From Chryseobacterium candidae (GTDB lineage Bacteria; Bacteroidota; Bacteroidia; Flavobacteriales; Weeksellaceae): a stretch of 64,000 nt of DNA. The stretch is from NCBI RefSeq assembly GCF_004916905.1, contig NZ_SDLV01000018.1, positions 78,983 to 142,982 of the forward strand. Direction: 5' to 3'. The notes under the pieces were generated by a model. The model saw nothing but the letters and a program-made list of their open reading frames with translations, searched no databases and was not told the DNA's origin. Positions within the stretch are counted from its first letter, which is position 1; each line of letters begins with the position of its first letter. This document shows positions 1 to 9,349 of this stretch, piece by piece. The translations under genes and the position numbers were made by a program.

Positions 1-2
1 AC

Positions 3-416
3 ATTGCAGGAGAGTTTTTTTTACTGACCGGCTTATTTATCAGGAAACTGGACTGGTCAAGATACGTTCTGTTAACTGTAGGTGTATTGGCTGCGGGCTT
101 TATGATCTCGAAATACGGATTTGACTATCCTGCAAATGCTGATATTGCGAAAGTGGTTTCCAATATTATAATTATTTGCCTTTCCGGATTTACCCTGATT
201 CTCGAGATTAAGAATACCTCTGCTCAGAACCGTTTTCTTGTTGTAGATGCCAGTATTTTTTTCTATTACTCAGTTTCAGTATTTATTTTTATTATTCAGC
301 ATCAGATTGCCAATCTGTCGGAAAACGATTACTATACCATTCTCAGTGCCAATAATATTCTATCGAGTATTTTGTACTGTTCATTTTTATACACATTTTT
401 CAGATTAAAGAAGTAA
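3..416 (+). CDS. membrane protein, 5' end outside the window
   Basis: The frame is open from base 3, so the N-terminus lies before the window. The visible 137 residues form about four hydrophobic segments (for example SNIIIICLSGFTLILEI and a Phe-rich segment ending FIFII) separated by short loops, and end with a basic FRLKK tail. No catalytic motif is visible. The sensor kinase frame begins immediately downstream and its membrane segment almost abuts this stop codon, so the two are probably cotranscribed, and this protein may be a membrane partner or sensory subunit of that kinase (inference). Confidence 0.65.
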   Translation: MAGEFFLLTGLFIRKLDWSRYVLLTVGVLAAGFMISKYGFDYPANADIAKVVSNIIIICLSGFTLILEIKNTSAQNRFLVVDASIFFYYSVSVFIFIIQHQIANLSENDYYTILSANNILSSILYCSFLYTFFRLKK

Positions 417-481
417 CTTTAAATATCAATCTGCTGATCCTTATAATTGTTACCATAGCAATTATAGTATCCTTTATTCTG

Positions 482-1198
482 TTGGCCTACAGAGCTTTTA
501 TTACCAGAATTATAAAGGAAAAAAACGTACAGCATGAAGCAGAAGTACTCCATCAGAAAAAATTAGTTCTGGAAAATATTAAAGCTCAGGAAGAAGAAAG
601 AAAAAGAATTGCAGTGATGATTCATGATGACATCGGAAACCGCCTTAATATTCTTTCTTTATGGCTGAATAACCTTGATACCCAGGGTGATGAGCAGATC
701 AAAAAAAATATCTACAGCCAGATGTCTTCGCTGATTGACGCTTCCAGAAGTATTTCCCATTCATTATACCCGGTAAATCTGGAGTCGGTAGGGCTGGTTT
801 TATATGTTGAAGAATTAATAGCCAATCTTTCCCATAAAATTAATATCTCTTTGCAGGTAATGCAGGGATATGAAAAGAAAGATCTTTTCGTGGAAGTACA
901 GCTGTACAGGATTATTCAGGAATTTACCACCAATGTGATCAAGCATTCCGATGCAACGGATATCTGGATTTACATTAAAGATTATCCTGATAATATGGCA
1001 GTGGTGATTTCTGATAACGGACAGGGTTTTGAATATGAAAAAGTGAAAAAAGGAATGGGAATCAAAAATATAGAATCCCGTATCAAATCTATGAACGCAA
1101 TACACAAATGGAAAAAAAGTTTTTCGAATAAAGGAAGTCGTTTAATTATAAAAATTCCAAAATATCATGAGTTCCCAAATCAAACTAGCACTGATTGA
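482..1198 (+). CDS. sensor histidine kinase (HisKA_3 type)
   Basis: Cytoplasmic part of a NarX/LiaS-like two-component sensor. The dimerisation box EEERKRIAVMIHDDIGN holds the phospho-accepting His followed by DD, as in the HisKA_3 family. The ATP-binding domain shows the N box (TTNVIKHS), DNGQGF and GMGIKNIESR. The start is uncertain. The TTG at 482 is the first standard start, but the same frame is open back to 356 and bases 422-484 encode a hydrophobic helix (NINLLILIIVTIAIIVSFIL), so translation probably begins upstream, perhaps at an ATT near 404. Its last 32 bases overlap the response regulator gene, indicating translational coupling. The signal sensed is unknown. Confidence 0.85.
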   Translation: MAYRAFITRIIKEKNVQHEAEVLHQKKLVLENIKAQEEERKRIAVMIHDDIGNRLNILSLWLNNLDTQGDEQIKKNIYSQMSSLIDASRSISHSLYPVNLESVGLVLYVEELIANLSHKINISLQVMQGYEKKDLFVEVQLYRIIQEFTTNVIKHSDATDIWIYIKDYPDNMAVVISDNGQGFEYEKVKKGMGIKNIESRIKSMNAIHKWKKSFSNKGSRLIIKIPKYHEFPNQTSTD

Positions 1199-1844
1199 TG
1201 ATGAACAGCTGATCCTCGAAGGGGTAAAAATGCTGCTTTCCAATGAAAAAAATATATCAGTTTGCCTTACCGCAGATAATGGCCCCGATTTTATAGAAGA
1301 CCTCGGAAAACTTTTAAAAGATGATTTTCCTGATATTGCTCTCGTAGATGTTCAGATGAAACCTATGAACGGTTTTGAACTGGTGGAAATCCTCAAGGAA
1401 AAATATCCGGATCTTAAAATTATTATTCTGTCATCCCATTATAAAACCTCTATTCTTGGATACATGGTTAAGCTGGGAGTATCAGCATTTCTTCCCAAAA
1501 ATTCGAATAAGAAAACCTTCATTGATGCCATCACAATGGTAGATAAAAATGGGGTATTTTTCACGGCTGAAGATCATCAGATGCTGTTTACTTATATGAA
1601 CAGTTCTGCCAAGAAAAATTCTCTGTTTGAAACTGAAGATGAATTATCAGAAAGAGAAAAAGATGTGGTAAAACTGATCTGCCAGGAATTGACTAACAAC
1701 GAAATTGGAGAAAAACTCTTTATCAGCCCAAGAACTGTAGAAAGTCACAGGCAGCGTATTCTTGAAAAAATAGGAGCCAAAAATACAGTGGGAATAGTGA
1801 TTTATGCTATTGTCAACAATATTTACTCACTTGAAAAAATATAA
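1167..1844 (+). CDS. response regulator, NarL/FixJ (LuxR) type
   Basis: Receiver domain at residues 5-125 with the phospho-acceptor Asp in ALVDVQMKPMNGF, the acidic pair DDEQ near the N-terminus and the conserved Lys in FLPKNS. A LuxR-type helix-turn-helix follows near residues 155-215 (LSEREKDVVKLICQ ... ISPRTVESHRQRILEKIGAKN). It is the cognate partner of the overlapping histidine kinase gene and should act as a phosphorylation-dependent transcription factor. A rho-independent terminator follows directly, so this is the last gene of the operon. Target genes cannot be read from the sequence. Confidence 0.93.
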   Translation: MSSQIKLALIDDEQLILEGVKMLLSNEKNISVCLTADNGPDFIEDLGKLLKDDFPDIALVDVQMKPMNGFELVEILKEKYPDLKIIILSSHYKTSILGYMVKLGVSAFLPKNSNKKTFIDAITMVDKNGVFFTAEDHQMLFTYMNSSAKKNSLFETEDELSEREKDVVKLICQELTNNEIGEKLFISPRTVESHRQRILEKIGAKNTVGIVIYAIVNNIYSLEKI

Positions 1845-1848
1845 ATTG

Positions 1849-1874
1849 ATTCCGTAGAAATACGGAATTTTTTA
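1849..1874 (+). terminator. rho-independent terminator of the two-component operon
   Basis: Eight-base-pair perfect stem (1849-1856 with 1861-1868), loop GAAA, followed by a run of T. Confidence 0.85.
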
Positions 1875-1992
1875 TTTGGTACTTTTCACTCTAGCTAACC
1901 TTGTTTTTCTTCTGTTATTTTGGAATGTCTCTTTTAGGGATGTCAGTTGAAAAAACACAACAGGATCTTTAGTAAAAAATTAAAGTAGAAAC

Positions 1993-3348
1993 ATGAATGG
2001 TAACAGAGTGATTTCCGTCGGGATTTTCTTTGACGGTACAGGAAACAATGGGGTCAATATTCTTTCACCGGATAAACCGCTGAACAATAATGAAAGCTAC
2101 TATGGTACTTTCAGCAATATCTATAAATTATACAGTCTGTTCCTTGGAGATCAAAAGATTTATATTGAAGGAATTGGTACTGTAACAGGGAATGAGGATA
2201 ATAATTTTGCCATGGCGACATGTGCAAACCCGCCGTATGGAAGCGGATATTCATCTGATGATAAACTTCGGAAAGCCGGAGATTTTGTGCAAAAAACAGC
2301 AAGTGATGAGACTAAGGAATATCATTTCTACATCTATGGATTCGGGAGAGGAGGTATGCTGGCAAGAACTTTCGGTAATCAGCTTCTGACTTTTTATGCG
2401 GTAGGAAATTGCAGAATAAAATTTTTAGGACTTTTTGATACGGTAGAGTCCAAACCTTTCAATACTTATAATATGAAGATATCTTCACAGGTAGAAAATG
2501 TTTTACATTTCTGTGCAGTCAATGAGAGCAGGTTTTTCTTTCCGCTTACCGGTATTTTTGAGAATTCGAAAACAATGCAGGATCAGAAATCAGAAAATAA
2601 GCCATCAGTTTGGAAAGAAGTATTTGTCCCAGGAGATCATGCTGATATTGGAGGCGGCTATCTGGAAGGACCGCAATCTGTTTATATTTCTACAGATTTC
2701 ATCAATGTTGATGATCTGCATAATTATGTTTCAGATATCAGAAATACAAAAACCAATGCTGAAGGAAATAAAATCTGGGATGCCTTACTCTCAGGATATA
2801 AAGTGGAAACGGTGGATGGCATTTCACGGGCGTATGTCTGCCGTGATAAAGTATACAATGACCTGTCAAAAGTATATGGAAAACTGATGATGGACGAGAC
2901 CAATACCATATTGTCAGTATTTAGTACAGAAAATGAAGCCTACTTCGGAACAGATTATAATAAACATGCTTTTCTCAATAGATATTATATCAAAATGAAA
3001 GAATACCTGAGAGACCTTTCCGGAAACAAAAAGCCAATATATGATTTCGGAAGATTTGCAGATTATACTCATATTTCGTCAAACTTCGGATTGTATAGTA
3101 ATAGTTTCCGGGATAGAACCCAACGTGAAATTAATATTGAGCTGATCAATAACGGATTAAATGTATCAAGCAGTACCTCCGTTGATGAAACAAGCCGGAC
3201 AAAAAGGCTTTCCGTAGAACTTCATCTGCCGGAAGACAGCTTTGTTGCTGACTTTCTTTATGGAACAAACGTGCCCAATAATGATATCTGGGTTCGTTCC
3301 ATTGTAAAAACGCCTGCAGCTGTTAGATTAAATGAATGGAAGAATTAG
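1993..3348 (+). CDS. DUF2235 / Tle1-like alpha/beta-hydrolase protein, nucleophile replaced
   Basis: 451 residues. The N-terminal IFFDGTGNN motif and the later HADIGGGY motif (His216-Asp218) are hallmarks of the DUF2235 family, which includes the Tle1 phospholipase effectors of type VI secretion. In that family the nucleophile elbow is normally GFSRG; here residues 116-121 read GFGRGG, so the serine position (118) is Gly. It may be catalytically inactive or have a non-hydrolytic role. No signal peptide is seen, consistent with a cytosolic protein or T6SS cargo. It stands alone: no immunity gene, VgrG or PAAR neighbour is visible, and no clear promoter was found. Confidence 0.75.
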   Translation: MNGNRVISVGIFFDGTGNNGVNILSPDKPLNNNESYYGTFSNIYKLYSLFLGDQKIYIEGIGTVTGNEDNNFAMATCANPPYGSGYSSDDKLRKAGDFVQKTASDETKEYHFYIYGFGRGGMLARTFGNQLLTFYAVGNCRIKFLGLFDTVESKPFNTYNMKISSQVENVLHFCAVNESRFFFPLTGIFENSKTMQDQKSENKPSVWKEVFVPGDHADIGGGYLEGPQSVYISTDFINVDDLHNYVSDIRNTKTNAEGNKIWDALLSGYKVETVDGISRAYVCRDKVYNDLSKVYGKLMMDETNTILSVFSTENEAYFGTDYNKHAFLNRYYIKMKEYLRDLSGNKKPIYDFGRFADYTHISSNFGLYSNSFRDRTQREINIELINNGLNVSSSTSVDETSRTKRLSVELHLPEDSFVADFLYGTNVPNNDIWVRSIVKTPAAVRLNEWKN

Positions 3349-3492
3349 TGAAAACACTTCTCAGTTTTAAATTTAGGTTAGGGGACATCTTATGGTGTCT
3401 CCTTTTTAAAAGGTAACATCTGTCTTCATAGAAGGAAAATGCTCCGAAACTGGCTGCTTTTTTTATTTCTCGGCTATTCATTTCTTTTTCCG

Positions 3493-3500
3493 TATTTTTG
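3493..3500 (+). promoter_or_regulatory. TAnnTTTG promoter element, ABC-F gene
   Basis: TATTTTTG, the Bacteroidota -7 consensus, 40 bases before the start at 3541. No clear -33 TTG is seen. Confidence 0.5.
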
Positions 3501-3540
3501 CACCCGAAAATTCATTATTCATTACTAATTATTAATTAAG

Positions 3541-5469
3541 ATGCTTTCGGTTCAAAGTTTAGGGTTACACCATTCAGGAAATTATTTATTTCAAAATGTC
3601 AATTTCACCATTAAAAAGGATGATAAAGTGGGTCTCGTTGGTAAAAACGGAGCCGGAAAATCTACTTTATTGAAAATGCTTTCCGGAGAAATTAATTTCT
3701 ACGAAGGAGAGGTTGTGACGGAAGGTAGTGTTACCATTGGTTTCCTTAAACAGGATCTTGATTTTGTAAAAGGAAGAACGGTATGGGCTGAAACCATGCA
3801 GGCCTTTGAGCAGATCAATGCCTGGAAAGATGAGCTGGAAGAGGTGAATCACCAGATGACAGTGAGAACTGACTATGAAAGTGATTCCTACACGGATCTG
3901 ATTAATAAAATGACCGAACTGAATGACCTTCTGATGAATCATGATGCCTACAATCTTGAAGGCGATATGGAAAAGGTATTATTTGGTTTAGGATTTAAAG
4001 CCGATGATTTCCAGAAAATTACTGATGAATTTTCCGGAGGGTGGAGAATGAGAATCGAATTGGCAAAACTGCTTCTTCAGAAGAACGATATTATGCTTCT
4101 CGATGAGCCTACCAACCACCTGGATATGGAATCTATCATCTGGCTGGAGAACTTCCTCAAAGATTATCCGGGAGCTATTGTTCTGGTAAGTCACGATAAA
4201 CAGTTTATGACAGCGGTATGTAACCGTACTTTTGATATCAACAACAAAAAAGTTGACGACTATAAAGCGAACTATTCCAAATATCTTGTCATGAGAGAAG
4301 ACCGCCGTGAAAAACTGATTCAGGCTAAAAAAAATCAGGATGCGGAGATCAAGCAGATGGAAGATAACATTAATAAGTTCCGTGCAAGTGCTACCAAAGC
4401 TTCTTTTGCACAGTCACTTATTAAAAAATTAGATAAGATTGAACGTATCGAAGTGGATAACGAAGACGTTTCAAAGTTCAACATCCGTTTCGTACAATCT
4501 ATGGTTCCGGGGAAAGTAATCTTTGAAGCCATCAATCTTGGAAAAGCATATGGGCAGAAGCAGATTTTTGATGATGTAGATTTTATCGTTCAGAGAGGAG
4601 ACAGAATTGCTCTTTTAGGACAGAACGGACAGGGGAAAACAACGTTAGCCAAAATTTTAGCAGGAGATATTAAAGATTATTCCGGAACATGGAATCTTGG
4701 GCATAATGTTAACATCGGATATTTCGCTCAGAATCAGGAAGAGGTTTTAACACCTAATAAAACAGTTCTGGAAGAAGCAGAAGATGCAGCAACAGAAGAA
4801 ACAAGACCAAGAGTAAGAGATTTATTAGGATCTTTCCTTTTCCAGGGAGATGCTGTTACTAAAAAGACAAAAGTACTTTCCGGAGGAGAAAGAAACCGTC
4901 TGGCACTTTGTAAACTGTTACTTCGTCCTTTCAACACACTGATCATGGACGAACCTACCAACCACCTGGATATCCAGTCTAAGGAAATTATCAAGCTGGC
5001 ACTGCAGAATTTTGAAGGAACTTTAATCGTAATCTCGCACGACAGGGAATTCCTTCAGGGATTGTGTGATAAAATCTACGAATTCCGTGACGGAAAAATG
5101 AAAGAATTCCTGGGAGATATCAATGAATATCTTGAGTACAGACAAAAGGAAACCATCAGAGAGATTTCTGCAGAAAAAGCTAAGCTTCACAGCGAAGTAA
5201 AGGTAGAACCTAAGAAAGTGGAAGAAAAACCTGTAGTAACGAGCAGTCAGTCTTCAAATATTGTAAGTAAAGAGCAAAAAAATATTCAGAATAAAATTAA
5301 GAAAGTGGAAGAGAAAATTTCCGAGCTTGAAACAAAAGTAGAGCAAATGGAAGCTTCTTTTGCCAAAGAAAATCCTTCAGATGAAATCTTAGAACAATAC
5401 AATAAAACTAAGGAAGAGCTGGATACAGCTTTACAGGAGTGGGAATATCTTGGAACACAACTGGATTAA
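3541..5469 (+). CDS. ABC-F family ATP-binding protein
   Basis: 642 residues with two fused ABC cassettes and no membrane segments. Walker A motifs are GKNGAGKST (first domain) and GQNGQGKTT (second), the signature motifs FSGGWRMR and LSGGERNRL, and both Walker B motifs continue LDEPTNHLD / MDEPTNHLD, typical of ABC-F proteins that act on ribosomes. The basic linker between the domains fits the family, and a charged coiled-coil tail from about residue 560 resembles the Uup C-terminal DNA/RNA-binding domain. Likely role: translation quality control or ribosome rescue. Transcribed alone, with its own promoter and terminator. Confidence 0.95.
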   Translation: MLSVQSLGLHHSGNYLFQNVNFTIKKDDKVGLVGKNGAGKSTLLKMLSGEINFYEGEVVTEGSVTIGFLKQDLDFVKGRTVWAETMQAFEQINAWKDELEEVNHQMTVRTDYESDSYTDLINKMTELNDLLMNHDAYNLEGDMEKVLFGLGFKADDFQKITDEFSGGWRMRIELAKLLLQKNDIMLLDEPTNHLDMESIIWLENFLKDYPGAIVLVSHDKQFMTAVCNRTFDINNKKVDDYKANYSKYLVMREDRREKLIQAKKNQDAEIKQMEDNINKFRASATKASFAQSLIKKLDKIERIEVDNEDVSKFNIRFVQSMVPGKVIFEAINLGKAYGQKQIFDDVDFIVQRGDRIALLGQNGQGKTTLAKILAGDIKDYSGTWNLGHNVNIGYFAQNQEEVLTPNKTVLEEAEDAATEETRPRVRDLLGSFLFQGDAVTKKTKVLSGGERNRLALCKLLLRPFNTLIMDEPTNHLDIQSKEIIKLALQNFEGTLIVISHDREFLQGLCDKIYEFRDGKMKEFLGDINEYLEYRQKETIREISAEKAKLHSEVKVEPKKVEEKPVVTSSQSSNIVSKEQKNIQNKIKKVEEKISELETKVEQMEASFAKENPSDEILEQYNKTKEELDTALQEWEYLGTQLD

Positions 5470-5482
5470 ATTTAAAATATAA

Positions 5483-5519
5483 ATGCTTCATCAACTCAAT
5501 AGGATGAAGCATTTTTTTG
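5483..5519 (+). terminator. rho-independent terminator after the ABC-F gene
   Basis: Ten-base-pair perfect stem ATGCTTCATC / GATGAAGCAT (5483-5492, 5503-5512), 10-base loop, then seven T. Confidence 0.9.
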
Positions 5520-5606
5520 TAACAAAATCGTACTCATTTCTACCTATTGTCAACAATCATTAAGTAATTTAATAAAAGTTTAAAGGAAACAATTAAATTA
5601 TTTTCA

Positions 5607-5614
5607 TAATTTTG
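5607..5614 (+). promoter_or_regulatory. TAnnTTTG promoter element, leaderless start
   Basis: TAATTTTG ends four bases before the ATG at 5619, so transcription would begin at or next to the start codon. Confidence 0.55.
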
Positions 5615-5618
5615 AACC

Positions 5619-5975
5619 ATGATTATTAAAGAAAGCAGAAACCTAAAGAGTTTTATCTCCAAGCTGTTGTTTGGAGTGTATTTCCTTGCGCTGCTTTCTC
5701 AAAGCTTTCACCATCACGATTCGGTAGACTATTTTAAGGCTTTTCATCTTAAAAAGGTTGAGAATACGATGACGAAAGCCGTTACTAAAGAGAAAGCTGG
5801 CGACTGTCTGGCCTGCCACTTTTTGGTTACCGGACATACATTAGCTCCTGAAGAATTCGCTTTTACTGTTGAGAATTACAGCCATGAGGTAAAACAAATT
5901 ATCGCCGTTCAGGAGAAAATCTGGTCACAGACCAAATTCACCTTCCAGCTTCGGGGACCGCCCACAATTTCATAA
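5619..5975 (+). CDS. small membrane/exported protein with His and Cys motifs, upstream of a TonB receptor
   Basis: 118 residues. An N-terminal hydrophobic segment (about residues 13-30, LLFGVYFLALLSQSF) is followed at once by HHHD, and a CLACHF motif lies near residue 64; both suggest metal binding outside the cytoplasmic membrane. The arrangement resembles the small DUF2946-like proteins that precede copper- or other metal-linked TonB receptors, but the family was not confirmed. It has its own promoter element close to the ATG. The receptor gene begins 236 bases downstream on the same strand, so a joint role in metal uptake is plausible (inference). Confidence 0.6.
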   Translation: MIIKESRNLKSFISKLLFGVYFLALLSQSFHHHDSVDYFKAFHLKKVENTMTKAVTKEKAGDCLACHFLVTGHTLAPEEFAFTVENYSHEVKQIIAVQEKIWSQTKFTFQLRGPPTIS

Positions 5976-6172
5976 TTCATAGATTCTATAGGGTTTAAAG
6001 TTTTGTACTTTAAAATTCAATGTTTAAAGTTTAAAGTTGTTGGGAAAAACACCTGATAATCTGTAATTGATATTTAAATAATGTTCAATTACTAATTTCC
6101 AGATCCTAACTTCTTACAACGAATGCATTGTACTATCAAAACTAACCCTTCCCACAAATTTTAACGAAAAAT

Positions 6173-6193
6173 GTACCCTGTTGAAAAGGGTAC
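6173..6193 (+). other. hairpin in the 5' leader of the TonB receptor gene
   Basis: Perfect 7-bp stem GTACCCT / AGGGTAC with loop GTTGAAA, ending 18 bases before the ATG at 6212. No T run follows, so it is not a terminator. It could modulate translation. It does not match a riboswitch that I can name. Confidence 0.4.
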
Positions 6194-6211
6194 GCAATCA
6201 ATCTATTTACA

Positions 6212-8605
6212 ATGAAATTGATATATTGCCTGCTGCTGATCTTTTGTGGATCAGTATTTACAAGTGCACAAAAAACGTATACTGTAGAGGGAACCGTTCA
6301 GGATTTCCATGATAAAACATTGCTGGAAAATGCAGTGATTAAAATCGGGAACTTTACAGCCAAAACAGACAAGAAAGGTAAATTTTCTTTAGATAAAATT
6401 CCTGCAGGGAAGTATACACTCATTGCACAACATCCGGATTGTGATGATTATACTGAAAATATAGGAGTCTATCAGGATGTACATCTGGTTATTACGCTGG
6501 AGCATCACGTCAAAGACATTGAAACAGTGACCGTTCACGGAAGCCACAAGAACAATGGAAGCATGGTGGTGAAAACACTTGATAAATCAACGCTTTCAAG
6601 AAATGTCACCGAAAACTTAGGGAATTTATTAACCAATATTTCCGGTGTCAATGTTCTTAAAACCGGAAATAATATCGCTAAGCCTATTATTCATGGTCTT
6701 TATGGAAGCAGAGTTTCCATTCTTAATGATGGGGTGAAGCTGGCTGAACAAGAATGGGGAGTAGAACACGCTCCTAACGTGGATGTCAATAATTTTGAAC
6801 ATATCGATGTGATTAAAGGAGCATCTGCTTTGAAATATGGAGCGGGTGCTGTAGGTGGAGTCGTTGTTTTACAACCTCAGATTTTACCAAAGAAAGATAC
6901 TATTATGGGAAATGTTTCTCTTTCCGGAATTTCAAACGGAAGAGGGGCTGATCTCAATGTTAAGCTTGCAAAAACCTGGGAGAATGGCTGGGCCATCAAA
7001 ACCAATGGAAGCTATAAAAAGCTGGGGGATCTTGAAGCTCCTGAGTATGGTTTGATGAATACAGGGCTTGAGAGTTCAGGATTTAATTTTGGTGTACAGA
7101 AGATGACATTTGAAAAAGGTTTTTCATTTGATTACTATCTGACGAAAAGCACAGTCGGAATCCTTAGAAGTTCTCACGTAGGAAACTCTGAAGATCTGCG
7201 TAATGCTCTTACATCTCCGGAACCAATCTATCAGAGAGGTTTTAGCTATGATATTGACAATCCTAAACAGGAAATTGAACATCATATCGCTAAAGTTTCG
7301 GCTTACAAAAGGTTTGAAAATTTTGGAAAAATAACGGCTACTTACAGCTTTCAGTACAATCATAGAAAAGAATATGATATCAGACGTACAGAAGCTTTGA
7401 GTAAAAAACCGGCATTGAATCTTGAGCTGATCACCAACGATCTTAATGTAAATCACCTGATAGAAAGAGGAAACTGGAATCTTGAAACAGGGATTAACGC
7501 AGGGTATCAGAACAACTATTCCAATACGCAGACCGAGGCAAGACGTCTTGTCCCGAACTATGACAGATATTATGCAGGAATCTATTCTGTACTAAAATAT
7601 AAAATTGCGTCGGAACTGGATATTGAACTGGGGGGGAGATATGATTACGATCATTATGATGTAACAAAATGGTTTGGTCTGAGCGACTGGAATAAAAAAT
7701 ATGCGGCAGATTATTCAAATTTTGTAGTAAGAATAAACCAAAACAGAATTCTTACCAAGCCATCATTAACGTATAATAATGTTTCAGTAAACGGTGGAAT
7801 TGTCTATCACCCATCCGAATATTTTAACCTGAAATTCAATTACGCCAGAGTTTCAAGATCTCCGAATATCGCAGAGCTTTTTGCAGATGGGCTTCACCAT
7901 TCTGCAGCGATCATTGAGAGAGGAAATATGAGAATGAAGAGTGAAACCGGAAATCAGTTTAATTTAGTGGCAGACATAAAAGCAAATGTCCTAAAAGGAT
8001 TGAACATTTCTGTAAACCCATATTTCTTTTATACTCAGAATTTCATCAATCAGATTCCTACAGGTTATCTGAATACACAATGGGGTGGAGCTTTTGTAGA
8101 GTATAGTTATCAGCAGATCAATGCAAAAATGTATGGACTGGATATCGATGCTCAGCTTAAAATTACAGATAATCTGACGTATAAAGGAAGCGGTTCCTAT
8201 GTATATGGGCAGGATACTACTCATGATGTACCGCTTATTCTCATGATGCCGCCGAATTTTAACAATTCCTTGGAATTCAGTAAAAAAGAATGGAAAAACT
8301 TCTATTTCACAGTGAGTAACAATACTTATCTGAAACAGACAAGATTTCCTGTTTATAACGTTCCGATCAGATTATTCGATTCTGACGGAAATCCTTACAA
8401 TGAAGAAGTGGATATTTCTACACCTCCAAACGGATATTCCCTTTGGAACCTTCAGACAGGGGTGAATCTGTCTAAAAATTTCGGAATTGATTTTTCAGTC
8501 CGAAATGTATTCAATACGTCGTACAGAGATTATCTGAACAGACTTCGTTTCTTTTCCAACGAAATGGGAAGAAACTTTATTTTAACTCTTAAATATCAAT
8601 TTTAA
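6212..8605 (+). CDS. TonB-dependent outer membrane receptor
   Basis: 797 residues. Signal peptide (MKLIYCLLLIFCGSVFTSAQ), then a carboxypeptidase-regulatory-like beta-sandwich (about 22-95), then the plug domain (about 115-215, with GNLLTNISGVNVLKTG and GASALKYGAGAVGGVV), then a beta-barrel that ends in an aromatic residue (LTLKYQF). It imports a ligand through the outer membrane using TonB energy. The neighbouring His/Cys-rich small protein and the lipoprotein gene 18 bases downstream suggest a metal-related substrate, but the ligand cannot be read from the sequence. A 7-bp hairpin lies in the leader just before the start. Confidence 0.93.
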   Translation: MKLIYCLLLIFCGSVFTSAQKTYTVEGTVQDFHDKTLLENAVIKIGNFTAKTDKKGKFSLDKIPAGKYTLIAQHPDCDDYTENIGVYQDVHLVITLEHHVKDIETVTVHGSHKNNGSMVVKTLDKSTLSRNVTENLGNLLTNISGVNVLKTGNNIAKPIIHGLYGSRVSILNDGVKLAEQEWGVEHAPNVDVNNFEHIDVIKGASALKYGAGAVGGVVVLQPQILPKKDTIMGNVSLSGISNGRGADLNVKLAKTWENGWAIKTNGSYKKLGDLEAPEYGLMNTGLESSGFNFGVQKMTFEKGFSFDYYLTKSTVGILRSSHVGNSEDLRNALTSPEPIYQRGFSYDIDNPKQEIEHHIAKVSAYKRFENFGKITATYSFQYNHRKEYDIRRTEALSKKPALNLELITNDLNVNHLIERGNWNLETGINAGYQNNYSNTQTEARRLVPNYDRYYAGIYSVLKYKIASELDIELGGRYDYDHYDVTKWFGLSDWNKKYAADYSNFVVRINQNRILTKPSLTYNNVSVNGGIVYHPSEYFNLKFNYARVSRSPNIAELFADGLHHSAAIIERGNMRMKSETGNQFNLVADIKANVLKGLNISVNPYFFYTQNFINQIPTGYLNTQWGGAFVEYSYQQINAKMYGLDIDAQLKITDNLTYKGSGSYVYGQDTTHDVPLILMMPPNFNNSLEFSKKEWKNFYFTVSNNTYLKQTRFPVYNVPIRLFDSDGNPYNEEVDISTPPNGYSLWNLQTGVNLSKNFGIDFSVRNVFNTSYRDYLNRLRFFSNEMGRNFILTLKYQF

Positions 8606-8623
8606 TTACTTAAAATCAAAAAC

Positions 8624-9211
8624 ATGAAAAATATTTTTAAAAATACAACGCTTATCTTAGGACTTTTATTCTTAGCCGTTTCTTTAAGCTTAACATCGTG
8701 TAACAGAAGCGATGATGAAGCAGATGATCTTCCTCAGGAAGAACTGTCAGATGTTCTTTTAAAAGTAACGGATGAAGCTACAGGAGTTCCTGTAGTTTAT
8801 GATTATCAGGTGAACAGTACCACGAACCCTAATGTTAAACTGATCAATGGCCACACTTATAATGTAGAAGTTATTTTCAAAAATGGTGACGAAGATGCTA
8901 CTCAGGAAATTAAAGAAGCAAAAAATGAACATTTCCTGGTATACAACTTTCCAAACTCAGATATCACCTTAACCCGTACAGATGATGAATCTTCCAAAAG
9001 AGATGACGGAAACCGTGTGGGACTGAAAACAAAATGGGTGGTCAATACTGCGGTAAAAAATGCTTCTGCACCTAGCCAGCTGGTTCTTACATTATTCCAT
9101 GAGCCGGTAACAGTTTCTGAAGCTTCTGCTGTTAGTGGAAACGGAGTGATTTACGGAACTCATACAGGAGGTGAAACAGATGCACAGGCCAACTATAATA
9201 TTATTAATTAA
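8624..9211 (+). CDS. lipoprotein cotranscribed with a TonB receptor
   Basis: 195 residues. Signal peptide with a type II lipobox (SLSLTSC, Cys about residue 26) followed by an acidic stretch (NRSDDEADDLPQEEL) that may favour outer-membrane or surface display as in Bacteroidota lipoproteins. The remainder is predicted beta-rich and contains no motif that I recognise. The gap to the receptor is 18 bases and a strong terminator follows, so the two form one transcription unit. It is probably an accessory ligand-binding or periplasmic partner of the receptor (inference). Confidence 0.75.
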   Translation: MKNIFKNTTLILGLLFLAVSLSLTSCNRSDDEADDLPQEELSDVLLKVTDEATGVPVVYDYQVNSTTNPNVKLINGHTYNVEVIFKNGDEDATQEIKEAKNEHFLVYNFPNSDITLTRTDDESSKRDDGNRVGLKTKWVVNTAVKNASAPSQLVLTLFHEPVTVSEASAVSGNGVIYGTHTGGETDAQANYNIIN

Positions 9212-9233
9212 TATACCTTTAATCTTGTTTGGG

Positions 9234-9259
9234 CCACCGGAATTCTCCGGTGGTTTTTT
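9234..9259 (+). terminator. rho-independent terminator of the TonB-receptor operon
   Basis: Eight-base-pair stem CCACCGGA / TCCGGTGG with loop ATTC (9234-9253), then TTTTTTA. Confidence 0.92.
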
Positions 9260-9319
9260 ATTTAACAATATTTGGCGTTATAAGTTGATTTTAAATGAGT
9301 TTTTTTCATAAAAAATTCC

Positions 9320-9327
9320 TATTTTTG
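9320..9327 (+). promoter_or_regulatory. TAnnTTTG promoter element, tig
   Basis: TATTTTTG 22 bases before the ATG at 9350. Confidence 0.55.
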
Positions 9328-9349
9328 CAACCTAAAATTTTAATCAATA

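Noticed and set aside
2192..2887. Alternative frames inside the DUF2235 gene
   Set aside because: Shadow frames: the long frame 1993-3348 carries the conserved motifs and normal codon use.
5976..6211. Cobalamin or other known riboswitch before the TonB receptor
   Set aside because: Apart from one 7-bp hairpin no conserved riboswitch core can be seen.
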